Shown: positions 37,310-47,346 of the stretch, in pieces
Layout: the number at the start of each line of letters is the position of its first letter
How positions within the stretch are numbered: position 1 is the first letter of the stretch
Notes under the pieces: model-generated
Database searches by the model: none
The model's input: the letters and a program-made list of their open reading frames with translations, nothing else
What the model was told of the DNA's origin: nothing
Translations under genes and position numbers: made by a program
Origin: Paraburkholderia sp. BL25I1N1
GTDB lineage: Bacteria; Pseudomonadota; Gammaproteobacteria; Burkholderiales; Burkholderiaceae
Assembly (NCBI RefSeq): GCF_003002025.1
Contig: NZ_PVZB01000026.1
Location: forward strand, 62,001 to 126,000
Direction of reading: 5' to 3'
Length of the DNA: 64,000 bases

Positions 37310-38299
37310 CTATGACGCGATCGCGAGTATCGGCTGCGCAGGAACGACCTTTTCCTCGCGCGCCGGACACTCGCCCATGATGTGCTTACCCTCGTCGGGA
37401 TCGAGCATCTCGACCAGATAATCGACAAAGGCGCGCACAGCCGGCACCATTCCCTGGCGCGACACGAATACGGCGTACAACTGCGGCGTCGGAAAGGTCC
37501 AGCCCGGCATCACCGGCGACAATTGCCCGGCTCGCAGCGCAGCGCCGTACATCATCTCCGGCAACGCCGCGATACCGACGCCGGCGAGCACCGCTTCACG
37601 AATCGTCATCAGATCGGCGGTCACGAGGCGCGGCTCATGTTCGTGCGCGTGACGCGTGCCGTCGGGCGCGATCAGGTTGTAGACGTGGCGTCCGTCGCCG
37701 GTCGGCACGTCGAGCGTTTCGAAACCGTTCAGGTCGGCCGGCAGCAACGGCGGCGCATTCTGTTGCAACAGGCTCGGCGCGCCGACCAGCATCTGTTCCG
37801 TGCGCCACAGCGGCCGCACGACGATGTTGGCATTTTCGGGCGGATCGGAGCGCACGCGCAGCGCGACGTCGATCGAATCCTCGAACAGATCGACCACGCG
37901 GTTCGTCACGCGCATCACCACGCGCACTTCCGGGTAGCGATGCATGAATTCGGGCAGGATCTGCGACAGGATGGTCTGCGAAACCGTGACCGGCACGCTG
38001 ACGCGCACCGTGCCGCGCGGCGACGAGCGCAGTTGCTGGACGACGTTGACGGCCGCCTGCGCCTCGCTCAGCATCGCCTGACAATGCTGGTAGAACAGTT
38101 GACCGGCTTCGGTCAACGCCAGCTTGCGGGTGGATCGCTGCAGCAGCCGCACGCCGAGCGACGCCTCAAGTTCGGTCAGCCGGCGCGACAGGCGCGACTT
38201 GGAAATTCCCAGCACGCGTTCGGCGGCGGAAAAACCGCCGTGTTCGACGACCTGCGAAAAATACATCAGGTCATTCAGATTGTGTGAATCGATCTTCAT
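37310..38299 (-). CDS. LysR-family transcriptional regulator (pirin-linked)
   Basis: 329 aa. Helix-turn-helix around residues 8-38 (FSQVVEHGGFSAAERVLG, then ISKSRLSRRLTELE), LLQRSTRKLALTEAG, and an effector domain from about 85. The ATG at 38299 lies before the conserved MKIDSHNLNDL start. Divergent from the pirin gene (122 bp between), which it probably controls; this pairing is common in Burkholderia-group genomes. Confidence 0.88.
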   Translation of the reverse strand: MKIDSHNLNDLMYFSQVVEHGGFSAAERVLGISKSRLSRRLTELEASLGVRLLQRSTRKLALTEAGQLFYQHCQAMLSEAQAAVNVVQQLRSSPRGTVRVSVPVTVSQTILSQILPEFMHRYPEVRVVMRVTNRVVDLFEDSIDVALRVRSDPPENANIVVRPLWRTEQMLVGAPSLLQQNAPPLLPADLNGFETLDVPTGDGRHVYNLIAPDGTRHAHEHEPRLVTADLMTIREAVLAGVGIAALPEMMYGAALRAGQLSPVMPGWTFPTPQLYAVFVSRQGMVPAVRAFVDYLVEMLDPDEGKHIMGECPAREEKVVPAQPILAIAS

Positions 38300-38421
38300 C
38301 TCATCGTTCCAGTAATAGAACAATCCATTGCGTGAGGACGGCTGGCACCCCCGAAAACGGTCCCTATAATAGCTCCATGTTTCAAAAATAACGCTATTCC
38401 CGATTTTTTGAGGTGACTTTG

Positions 38422-39300
38422 ATGAGCACGACCCGCACGATCGAACGTACGTTTCCGGCCGTTCGCACGACCGAGGGTGGCGGCTTTATCGTCCACCGCC
38501 CGTTTCCGACCCGCCTGTTGATGGACTTCGATCCGTTCCTGCTGCTCGACGAAATGGGTCCAATCGACTACGCGCCGGGCGAGGCAAAAGGCGCTCCGGA
38601 CCATCCGCATCGCGGCTTCGAAACGGTCACGTATGTGCTCGAAGGCCAGTTCGGCCACAAGGATTCGGCCGGCCACTCCGGCACCCTGCACGCCGGCGAC
38701 GTGCAATGGATGACCGCGGGCGCGGGCGTCGTGCACAGCGAGATGCCGGACCCGTCGTTCGTGCGCACGGGCGGACGCGTGCACGGCCTGCAGCTCTGGG
38801 TGAATCTGCCGCGCCGCGACAAGATGATCGCGCCGCGCTACCAGGAAATGCCGTCAGCGAGCATTCCCGTGGCGACCTCTGCGGACGGCAAGGTGCGCGT
38901 CAAGGTGATCGCCGGCGAAGCGCTCGGCGTTAAAGCAGCAATCGAAACGCGTACGCCGATCCTGTACCAGCATTTCTCGCTGCAACCTGGAACGACGATC
39001 CAGCAGCCTGTGCCGGACGACTATCGCGTGTTTGCATACAGCCTGTCCGGTAAGGGCTTTTACGGCGAAGGCGAAGCGCGTCAGGAAATCGACGCGCAGA
39101 AAATGGTCGTGTTTCAGAACGATGGCGACTCGGTGACGCTCACGGCCGGCGCGGAGCCGCTCGAGGTGCTGCTGCTAGGCGGCGTGCCGCTCAAGGAGCC
39201 CGTGGTGCGCTACGGACCGTTCGTGATGAATACGGAAGACGAGATCCGCCAGGCCGTCGTCGACTACCAGGCTGGGCGGATGGGCGCGATCACGCATTGA
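38422..39300 (+). CDS. pirin-family cupin protein
   Basis: 292 aa bicupin. The iron site of pirins is complete: His61 and His63 (DHPHRGFET), His105 and Glu107 (VVHSEM). Pirins include quercetinase-like dioxygenases and redox regulators. The ATG at 38422, 4-5 bases after a GAGGTGA site, is preferred over a non-ATG start three codons earlier. It is the target candidate of the divergent LysR gene. Confidence 0.9.
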   Translation: MSTTRTIERTFPAVRTTEGGGFIVHRPFPTRLLMDFDPFLLLDEMGPIDYAPGEAKGAPDHPHRGFETVTYVLEGQFGHKDSAGHSGTLHAGDVQWMTAGAGVVHSEMPDPSFVRTGGRVHGLQLWVNLPRRDKMIAPRYQEMPSASIPVATSADGKVRVKVIAGEALGVKAAIETRTPILYQHFSLQPGTTIQQPVPDDYRVFAYSLSGKGFYGEGEARQEIDAQKMVVFQNDGDSVTLTAGAEPLEVLLLGGVPLKEPVVRYGPFVMNTEDEIRQAVVDYQAGRMGAITH

Positions 39301-39438
39301 ATCGCCAGCGGGCGCTTCGCAGCTAAGGCGCGAAGGCCGGTAAATTCGTTCACAATAGCAATTCAGGCCGCGCGCCACGCCGTTCACTGATAACGGGCCG
39401 TGGCGCGCGGCAATTTCCGTCCCTGTTCAGGAGCGCGC

Positions 39439-39837
39439 ATGGCAGAGTCCACCGTCACCGCCCACATCGGCTCGACGAATTTCCAGGTTCTTTTCGACGA
39501 CGGCAAGCACACATGGCTGGCCGACGAACCCGAGTCGCTCGGCGGCGGTGATCGCGGGCCGACGCCCGTGTCGCTGCTGCTGTCGAGCCTCGGCGCGTGC
39601 ACGTCGATTACGCTGAAAATGTACGCCCAGCGCAAGGACTGGCCGCTCGCCGACGTGCGCGTGACGCTCTCGCTCGAAACCGGCGACGCGGGCACGACCA
39701 TCGACCGTAAGATCGTGCTCGAAGGCGATCTGTCCGACGAGCAGCGGGAACGGCTTTTGCAAATAGCCAATCAGTGCCCGGTTCACAAGATCCTCACGCA
39801 TTCGATCACGATCCGTTCGGGGCTCGCCGTCGCTTAA
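39439..39837 (+). CDS. OsmC-family peroxiredoxin-like protein
   Basis: 132 aa. OsmC/Ohr proteins reduce organic peroxides with two cysteines; here Cys54 (LGACTSITLKMYA) and Cys113 (ANQCPVHKIL) occupy the family positions. CAGGAG precedes ATG at 39439. It lies between pirin and a DUF1857 gene, all on the plus strand. The general OsmC branch rather than the Ohr branch fits best. Confidence 0.87.
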   Translation: MAESTVTAHIGSTNFQVLFDDGKHTWLADEPESLGGGDRGPTPVSLLLSSLGACTSITLKMYAQRKDWPLADVRVTLSLETGDAGTTIDRKIVLEGDLSDEQRERLLQIANQCPVHKILTHSITIRSGLAVA

Positions 39838-39861
39838 ACGCTTTCATAGGAAGCTGTCGTT

Positions 39862-40344
39862 TTGAATTTCGAACACCTTATCCAGATCAACGACCCGTTG
39901 AATCCGTTTGTCGAATCGATGACCCGCGCGCAATTGTGGGAAGGTCTCGTGCTGCGCGCCGAACAGCCGCAGTTGTTCGTGATGGGGCTCGACAGTTGCA
40001 CGATTCTTTCGCGCGAAGGCAACGTACTCGAACGGGAATTGCACTACGGCCAGGCCACGGTGCGCGACCGCGTCACGCTCGAGGAAAGCCAGAGCGTGCG
40101 CTACGACATTCTGCCGACGGCCGACTACGTGGGCGGCTCGCTCACCATGACCATCGAGCAACCGGACGAGCTGCAGTTGTTCCTGCGCTTCGAATATGCG
40201 ACCACGCTGCCCGAATCGACCGATCCGGATGCGCATCAGACGCAGGAGATCGTGAAGTCGGCGTATCGCGAGAACGATATCGATACCGTTCGGCTGATTC
40301 GTCAATACGTGCAGGCGAAGCAGGAGCCCGGCACGTTGCATTGA
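39862..40344 (+). CDS. DUF1857 (SRPBCC-fold) protein
   Basis: 160 aa single-domain protein with the DUF1857/AtaL-like pattern LIQINDPLNP, LTRAQLWEGLVLRA-type text and a TMTIEQPDELQLFLRFEY strand region. It starts with TTG at 39862, seven bases after AGGAAGC. SRPBCC proteins bind hydrophobic ligands. The gene is 24 bp behind osmC, so probably co-transcribed. No specific function is known. Confidence 0.78.
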   Translation: MNFEHLIQINDPLNPFVESMTRAQLWEGLVLRAEQPQLFVMGLDSCTILSREGNVLERELHYGQATVRDRVTLEESQSVRYDILPTADYVGGSLTMTIEQPDELQLFLRFEYATTLPESTDPDAHQTQEIVKSAYRENDIDTVRLIRQYVQAKQEPGTLH

Positions 40345-40381
40345 GCATCGCGCGGGCAGCCCTGCCCGCCAGCGAGCGCAA

Positions 40382-40409
40382 GACCGCCCAACGACCGGGC
40401 GGTCGTTTT
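40382..40409 (+). terminator. terminator after the osmC-DUF1857 genes
   Basis: GACCGCCC / GGGCGGTC, 8-bp stem with a 7-base loop, followed by GTTTTC. It lies 37 bases past the DUF1857 stop. Confidence 0.7.
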
Positions 40410-40475
40410 CCCGATTCTGTTCCGCCTTAAAGCCTCTCTGACTATCGAAATTCAAATTCGATCAATTTCTCTTTC

Positions 40476-40505
40476 TTGTAAATAGGAATAGTTATCATTT
40501 AGAAT
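40476..40505 (+). promoter_or_regulatory. Fur-controlled promoter of hemP
   Basis: TTGTAA (40476-40481), 18 bases, TAGAAT (40500-40505). The spacer holds a Fur-box-like AATAGGAATAGTTATCATT (40481-40499), in a locally AT-rich stretch. It lies 33 bp before the hemP start. Confidence 0.8.
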
Positions 40506-40537
40506 TAGTCCATCGAATCGACTAACAGCTAAAACGA

Positions 40538-40801
40538 ATGACCGATCTCACGCGCCCTTCCACGCTCAGCCTGCGCCGCCCGGCTGCCGCGCTGACCAGC
40601 CGTCCGAAAACGTCGACGGCAACGGTGACCGGCCAGAAGCCCGGCGCGTCGGATCGCACCAACGGTTCGGGCGAGACGTCGCAGCGGGTCGTTCACAGCG
40701 ACACGTTGCTGCAAGGAAATAGCCACGTCAGCATCGTCCATAACGGCGAGACCTACCAGCTGCGGGCAACGCGCTTAGGCAAGCTGATCCTGACGAAGTA
40801 G
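40538..40801 (+). CDS. hemP: HemP/HmuP hemin-uptake protein
   Basis: 87 aa. The C-terminal 35 residues (RVVHSDTLLQGN, then HVSIVHNGETYQLRATRLGKLILTK) are the HemP domain; the Ser/Thr/Pro-rich N-terminus is not conserved. HemP proteins act in haem and iron uptake, in Burkholderia and rhizobia as activators of haem-receptor genes. No receptor gene follows here: the next 150 bases look like structured RNA and then the ftr operon lies on the other strand. Confidence 0.9.
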   Translation: MTDLTRPSTLSLRRPAAALTSRPKTSTATVTGQKPGASDRTNGSGETSQRVVHSDTLLQGNSHVSIVHNGETYQLRATRLGKLILTK

Positions 40802-40952
40802 GAACGAATAGCAGTTAGTACCGGGTATTGTGGGGACCACCTCCCAGAGAGGTGTTGGGCAGTAGCCAGCCACGACGGCTTGCACGTGAGAACTAGACCC
40901 CTTCGTGCAGACACCAAGCCAGCCGTCGCAGCAAGCCAGGCCGCTTTTTTTT
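40802..40952 (+). ncRNA. candidate iron-responsive small RNA downstream of hemP (BrrF-like position)
   Basis: No coding frame is evident, but complementary arms are nested: CGACGGCT (40873-40880) with AGCCGTCG (40921-40928), and inside it TGCACG (40881-40886) with CGTGCA (40904-40909). An alternative pairing is GGCTTGC (40877-40883) with GCAAGCC (40931-40937). An 8-T run ends it at 40945-40952. It is transcribed from the Fur-controlled hemP promoter or a hidden one of its own. I recall that the RyhB-like RNA BrrF of B. cenocepacia lies in a Fur-linked setting like this; identity is inferred from position only. The 5' end is unknown. Confidence 0.5.
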
Positions 40953-41007
40953 GGTTCTCACTCGATACGGCGACACGCTTGAACGTGCGTCGATCATGCG
41001 GAAAATG

Positions 41008-41045
41008 AAAAAGCCGTGGGATGAATTTCATCTCCACGGCTTTTT
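41008..41045. terminator. bidirectional terminator between hemP region and ftr operon
   Basis: AAAAAGCCGTGG / CCACGGCTTTTT, a 12-bp stem with A and T tracts on the outer ends, serves both strands. It lies 48 bases past the ftrD stop on the minus strand and ends plus-strand reading from hemP. Confidence 0.88.
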
Positions 41046-41093
41046 GTTTGGTCAGGCGCGGACTACTGCAAGCGCATAAATGCGTCGAATGAG

Positions 41094-42500
41094 TTACTTG
41101 GAAGCCCAGCCCCAGAACATCAGCCACCAGGCGCTGTCGACCACGGCGAGTGCCGCGGCGAACCACACCATCGCGAGGCCGCGTTGAACGAAACGCTCGC
41201 TGTAGCGGCGCGTCACGAGCCAGGCGAGCCATGCGCTCCACAGGTTGGCAATCGCCAGAATCGCGATACGCATATCCGACGCCCACCACAACGACAGATG
41301 CTCCGCGCGCAGCAGCGACAGCGTGGTCGCGGACAGGCCGAGAAACACGCCCGCGCCGGCAATCGGAATCAGTCCTTGCGTCAAATGATGCAGACGCACG
41401 CCATCGAAGCGCCCCAGCATGCGCGTCGCGCCCATCAGCAGCACTAGCAGCGCGGTGCCGTACACCAGCGCCGTGGCGAGGATGTAGCCGATCAGCATGG
41501 TGCCGTCGAGCCACGAGAAGACGTCGTTCTGTTCGGGGTAATGCGTGAACAGGAACCACGGCGCGTTGGTGTCGAGCGGCCATGTGATGTCGTGATCGAC
41601 CAGCCAGTTCGCGAGGAAAATCTTCAGATCGACGAACCAGCGCGACGCGGTCCAGTGGAACGCGCCGATCGCGATGCCGAGCAGGCCGTACAGGATCAAC
41701 GCGGTGTCCCACGGGTTGGCCTGCTTGTCGCCCAACTGCACCACTTCCGACGACGGCGCGCGCCACGTCAACGCAATCGCGTCGCGGTGGCCGCTGCAAC
41801 GGCCGCACATATGGCAATCCGATGCGCCCTTCATGTTGCGCAAGGGCACGAGCGGCGCGCAATTGATCGGAATCACGCGATGCCCATGCTCACCGTTCTT
41901 GTACGAACGGCGCCATGCCTCTTCATCGACTTTGTAGTGGAACGGCGCAAGCCGCGCCAGAAGCGAAAAAACCCCGTTGACGGGGCAGAGATACTTGCAC
42001 CAGACGCGCTTCTCACGCCCGTAGAGCAAGCCGATGATCATCGCCGCGAAGGTCGAGCCGCCTAACACCAGCAGCACGGCTTTCGGATACTGGTAGACGC
42101 TCACCATCTGTCCGTAGATGGTGGTGATGCCGAACGCGACGAACGGCCAGCCGCCCCAGCGCATCCAGCGTGGGATCGCCCAGCCTCGCCCGTACTTGCT
42201 GGCGAATTCGGCGAGCGCGCCTTCGGGGCACAGCACGCCGCACCAGACGCGGCCGAGCATGACCATCGAGAGCAACACGAACGGCCACCAGATGCCCCAG
42301 AACACGAACTGCGCGGCGAGCGTCAGGTTGTTCCACAAGTGCGCCGTGTCGTCCGGCAGCGGCATCACTGCCGGCACCAGAATCAGAAACGCATACACCG
42401 CCACCACGACCCACTGAATGCCGCGAATCGCGGCATCATGACGCTGCATCCACTGCCCGGCCGCCGCGAGGCGGCCCGGACGGGTCATGACCGTGCTCAT
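41094..42500 (-). CDS. ftrD: FtrD, polyferredoxin-type membrane protein of ferrous iron uptake
   Basis: 468 aa NapH/CcoG-like membrane protein with about ten hydrophobic segments. Iron-sulfur motifs: WCGVLCPEGAL, WCKYLCPVNGV and the cluster CHMCGRC. In FtrABCD systems FtrD likely receives electrons released when Fe(II) is oxidised during uptake. The start at 42500 overlaps the ftrC stop as ATGA, implying coupled translation. A longer upstream frame is out-of-frame ftrC and rejected. Confidence 0.88.
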   Translation of the reverse strand: MSTVMTRPGRLAAAGQWMQRHDAAIRGIQWVVVAVYAFLILVPAVMPLPDDTAHLWNNLTLAAQFVFWGIWWPFVLLSMVMLGRVWCGVLCPEGALAEFASKYGRGWAIPRWMRWGGWPFVAFGITTIYGQMVSVYQYPKAVLLVLGGSTFAAMIIGLLYGREKRVWCKYLCPVNGVFSLLARLAPFHYKVDEEAWRRSYKNGEHGHRVIPINCAPLVPLRNMKGASDCHMCGRCSGHRDAIALTWRAPSSEVVQLGDKQANPWDTALILYGLLGIAIGAFHWTASRWFVDLKIFLANWLVDHDITWPLDTNAPWFLFTHYPEQNDVFSWLDGTMLIGYILATALVYGTALLVLLMGATRMLGRFDGVRLHHLTQGLIPIAGAGVFLGLSATTLSLLRAEHLSLWWASDMRIAILAIANLWSAWLAWLVTRRYSERFVQRGLAMVWFAAALAVVDSAWWLMFWGWASK

Positions 42501-43342
42501 GCCGCGCGCCCGGCGGTTTGCCGTGCCGGCTTGCGATTCGCCCGGCGTAGCAGCAGATAAACCACGCCCCAGTACACCGCATAGGCGATCAGATTCATCA
42601 ACGCCGGGTGAGCGCGATAGCCGGTCAGCGTGGCGACCAGCGAACCGAAGGTGCTCGAATCGTCGAGGATCGCCGACGAATTCCACATCTGGTCGACGAT
42701 GGTCGGCAGGATTTCCTTGTCGATCAGCTTGTCCACACCGGTCTGAAACAGACCCGCGCCGAGGAACAGCAGCATGATTTCCGTGATGCGGAAAAAGAGC
42801 CGCCACGAGAAGATCTTGCCGCCCAGTTGCAGTGCGTAGAAGGTCAGGAACGCGAGCACCAGGCCGATCACGACCGCGAGCATCTGGCTGGCGTCCACGT
42901 GACCCGACTGGCCGAAGCCGAGTCCGTACAGAAAGATCACCGTCTCGCTGCCTTCACGCGCGATCGCCAGGGCCACCAGCAACGCGACACCCCACCAGTT
43001 CGAATCGCGCTGGCTCTTCTGCAGCGACTGTTCCATGTCGCGCTTGAGCGTGCGGCCGTGCTGCTTCATCCACAGCACCATCTGCACGATCAGCACGCAG
43101 GCGACCAGCACCATCGCGGTCTGGAAATAATCCTGCGCGTCGCCGGAGAGCACTTCGGTGAAACCGACCAGCGCGGCGCCGAGCGCTACCGCCGCAATCA
43201 AACCGGCCGCCACGCCGCCCCACAGGTACGGCAAACCCCGGCGCGCATCGTCGTCGCCATTTTTCAGCCAAGCGTACAGAATGCCGACGACCAGCAACGC
43301 CTCGACACTTTCCCGCCACACGATGAATAGAATCTGACCCAT
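42497..43342 (-). CDS. ftrC: FtrC, Ftr1-type iron permease
   Basis: 281 aa with seven membrane segments. Both R-E-x-x-E iron-binding motifs are present: WRESVEALL near residue 10 and AREGSETVIF near 130. It is the membrane permease of the ftr system, homologous to yeast Ftr1 and EfeU. Start at 43342 after GGGAGAGC. It overlaps ftrD by 4 bases. Confidence 0.92.
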   Translation of the reverse strand: MGQILFIVWRESVEALLVVGILYAWLKNGDDDARRGLPYLWGGVAAGLIAAVALGAALVGFTEVLSGDAQDYFQTAMVLVACVLIVQMVLWMKQHGRTLKRDMEQSLQKSQRDSNWWGVALLVALAIAREGSETVIFLYGLGFGQSGHVDASQMLAVVIGLVLAFLTFYALQLGGKIFSWRLFFRITEIMLLFLGAGLFQTGVDKLIDKEILPTIVDQMWNSSAILDDSSTFGSLVATLTGYRAHPALMNLIAYAVYWGVVYLLLRRANRKPARQTAGRAA

Positions 43343-43417
43343 CAAGCTCTCCCTCTGCCCTTCTACTGCTTGTGCGAACGACCGGCCGTTTACGGCCTGC
43401 ACTCGCCTCCCAAGCTC

Positions 43418-43750
43418 TTACTTCGCGACGATGACGCCCTGTGCCTGCTGGTGAAAGTCGTCGAAAAACTTGTATTCGCCCGGTTCGAGCGGCGCGATCA
43501 CGACGAACGAATCCGCGCCCGGCGCCAACACCTTTTCTTTACGCAACTGCACGCTTTCGAATTCGGCCGCGCCTTTGCCCGTGTTGCGCACTTCGATCTT
43601 GATACGCTGCCCCGCCGGCACTTCGATGCGGGCCGGGTTCAGCTTGCCGTCGTTCATTTCCAGCTTGAAGGTCGGCAGGTCGGCTGCATGGGCCGCGCTT
43701 GCCAGCAAAATCGTGGCGGCGAAGGTCGCGATCTTTCGGTTGATTCTCAT
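43418..43750 (-). CDS. ftrB: FtrB, periplasmic cupredoxin
   Basis: 110 aa with a signal peptide (residues 1-23, cleavage near AHAAD) and a cupredoxin-like domain. In the Bordetella and Brucella systems FtrB is thought to oxidise Fe(II) together with FtrA before transport. The ATG at 43750 (GGAAGGG upstream) is chosen because it begins the signal peptide. It lies 75 bp before ftrC. Confidence 0.85.
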   Translation of the reverse strand: MRINRKIATFAATILLASAAHAADLPTFKLEMNDGKLNPARIEVPAGQRIKIEVRNTGKGAAEFESVQLRKEKVLAPGADSFVVIAPLEPGEYKFFDDFHQQAQGVIVAK

Positions 43751-43913
43751 TAGCCCTTCCGGAAAACGCAGCGCGTTGGCGGTCGACCGCCGACGCGCCG
43801 TCTGCTGCACTGGTTCGTTCAGCCTCGTTCGGTCACTCATTGATCACTCGTTGATCACCCGCGCACGCGCGGCCACGCGGCAAAGCATGCTCGCGCGCGA
43901 TGATGCGCGGCGA

Positions 43914-44462
43914 TCAGTAGCCGCCCTTCTTGCCGATGCCGGCATAGGCGAAGTCGTATTCGAGGGTGATCGGCTTGAACCACGGACCCACGCCGGTTTC
44001 CTTGTCGACGTGGCGGCCGAACGCCATATGGCCCGTTTGCATCGGCGCTTCGACGATCATCTTCAGGTGGTACTTGCCCGGGCCTTGCAGCTTGACGTTG
44101 TCGCCGTAGTGCGGGCCGTCGTTGGCGACCATCGCCATCAGGTCGCCCTTCTGCGTCTGAGTCGAACCGGCCTTCGTCAGTTCATAGTGCACTTGCAGAT
44201 ACGGCATCCAGTCGCCTTCCGCGAAACCGTTCGGATTGTTCTTGACCGCGTGAATGTCAGCTTCGAGGTGGATGTCCGAATCCGAGGCTTTGCGCATCAT
44301 GCCTTCGGGTTCCATCGTGATCGGCTGCAGATAGACCGCGTTGATTTCCATGCCGCCGTGAATCTGCTGCTTGCCGATGGGATATTCCGCCGCCGCTGCC
44401 GAGAAAGCCGCGACCGCGGCCACCGCTGCCGCCCCGCCACGCACAAATGAAGAAATCCGCAT
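43914..44462 (-). CDS. ftrA: FtrA, P19/Tp34-family periplasmic iron-binding protein
   Basis: 182 aa with a cleavable signal peptide (AAAAEYPIG region near residue 24). The text GGMEINAVYLQPI, IHLEADIHAVKNN and MQTGHMAFGRHVDKETGVGPW identifies the P19/Tp34 family, which binds copper and iron; methionines and histidines line the metal site. First gene of ftrABCD, 132 bp after the Fur box. The next gene, ftrB, follows after 163 bp. Confidence 0.92.
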   Translation of the reverse strand: MRISSFVRGGAAAVAAVAAFSAAAAEYPIGKQQIHGGMEINAVYLQPITMEPEGMMRKASDSDIHLEADIHAVKNNPNGFAEGDWMPYLQVHYELTKAGSTQTQKGDLMAMVANDGPHYGDNVKLQGPGKYHLKMIVEAPMQTGHMAFGRHVDKETGVGPWFKPITLEYDFAYAGIGKKGGY

Positions 44463-44593
44463 TGAAACTCCTTGTTTTTATCAGACTGGAATCGAACCCA
44501 TTGGAACAGTGCGTCGCGCACGCCTTGCGATGCAGCGGCTGCGGCGCGTGAGCGCCCCGATCGCTCGCCGGCGGGCTGGCCGTTACGAACGTT

Positions 44594-44612
44594 AATGCGA
44601 ACCATTCTCAAT
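44594..44612 (-). promoter_or_regulatory. Fur box of ftrABCD
   Basis: AATGCGAACCATTCTCAAT is a good match to the Fur consensus (three imperfect NATWAT-like units), 132 bp before ftrA. The other Fur boxes in the window, before bfd and hemP, share the AATGATAATCATT theme only loosely with it. Confidence 0.75.
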
Positions 44613-44756
44613 ATTGGTCGAGTTTATCATTGATCGCGAGGGAGAACAAATGAGAGCGCGCTGCAAGCCTTGTGGCAGCAGGGTCTTAAGGCAGACTTAA
44701 GGAAGCGGTGGGAGGAAGTGAGGCGATGGCGGGCGAGTGCCCGGCATGGATCGACC

Positions 44757-44779
44757 GGGCGCGGCGCATTGCCGCGCCC
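44757..44779 (-). terminator. possible uvrB terminator hairpin
   Basis: GGGCGCGGC / GCCGCGCCC, 9-bp GC stem with a 5-base loop, 16 bases past the uvrB stop. No T run follows, so intrinsic termination is doubtful. Confidence 0.35.
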
Positions 44780-44795
44780 TAGGCGCGCGGACGAC

Positions 44796-46889
<2,094 letters not shown>

Positions 46890-47346
46890 GGGGGGCGGTA
46901 CCGGGCCTTGGGGGCAAAGAACTATTCTAACGGGTTGCGGGAATCGAAGATCGAGCGCGTCTGCGTAGGGTTTTGGGGAGTCGCGCGGGGCAGATGCGGA
47001 CGCAATGCTGTGGCCCTTTGGGCGCAGTCGCACGGCATTGGCTCACGGCGACGGGACCGCCGCCACAAGCCTTGATTTCGCCGGCTGCGGGCCGCTTTCC
47101 TGCTTTCTCGCGGCGGCTTGGCGGAGAGCCCCGTTGTTGCCAAGTGGCGCCGGAGTGCCTGTTTTTCAAGCAAAAAATTCCCTACGAGCGGCGTTGCCGT
47201 CCGAAAAACGGTCGCGAATTCGTTACAATGCGAAGCTGCGCCCGGTCGCCACCGCCCACGGCGTGTCCGCGTTTTGCGCCGGACGCCGCTGGCTTGGCCG
47301 TCCGCGATCGAAGCCGCCCTCTTCTCACTACTGCTGCCCACCCATC
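46890..47346. other. 457-bp intergenic region between uvrB and an aminotransferase gene
   Basis: It separates divergent genes. I find no small gene, LexA box or convincing sigma-70 pair; TACAAT at 47224-47229 may serve the aminotransferase. Long open frames here continue the downstream gene without family similarity. Confidence 0.45.

Larger units (their letters stand above)
44463..44795. other. 333-bp intergenic region with ftr control region
   Basis: It holds the Fur box of ftrABCD (44594-44612), and near the uvrB end a GC-rich hairpin and a CTTAAG-N5-CTTAAG direct/inverted repeat (44686-44702). No gene seen. Confidence 0.5.

Noticed and set aside
42501..42806. An N-terminal extension of ftrD by about 100 codons
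   Set aside because: These codons are ftrC read out of frame. The ATGA overlap gives a natural coupled start.
47005..47346. A 114-codon extension of the aminotransferase, and frame 47118-48152
   Set aside because: Neither resembles the family; MSLFSAVELAP at 47347 is the standard start.
46890..47346. LexA box before uvrB
   Set aside because: The only CTGT there (near 47006, CTGTGGCC) has no ACAG at the required distance.
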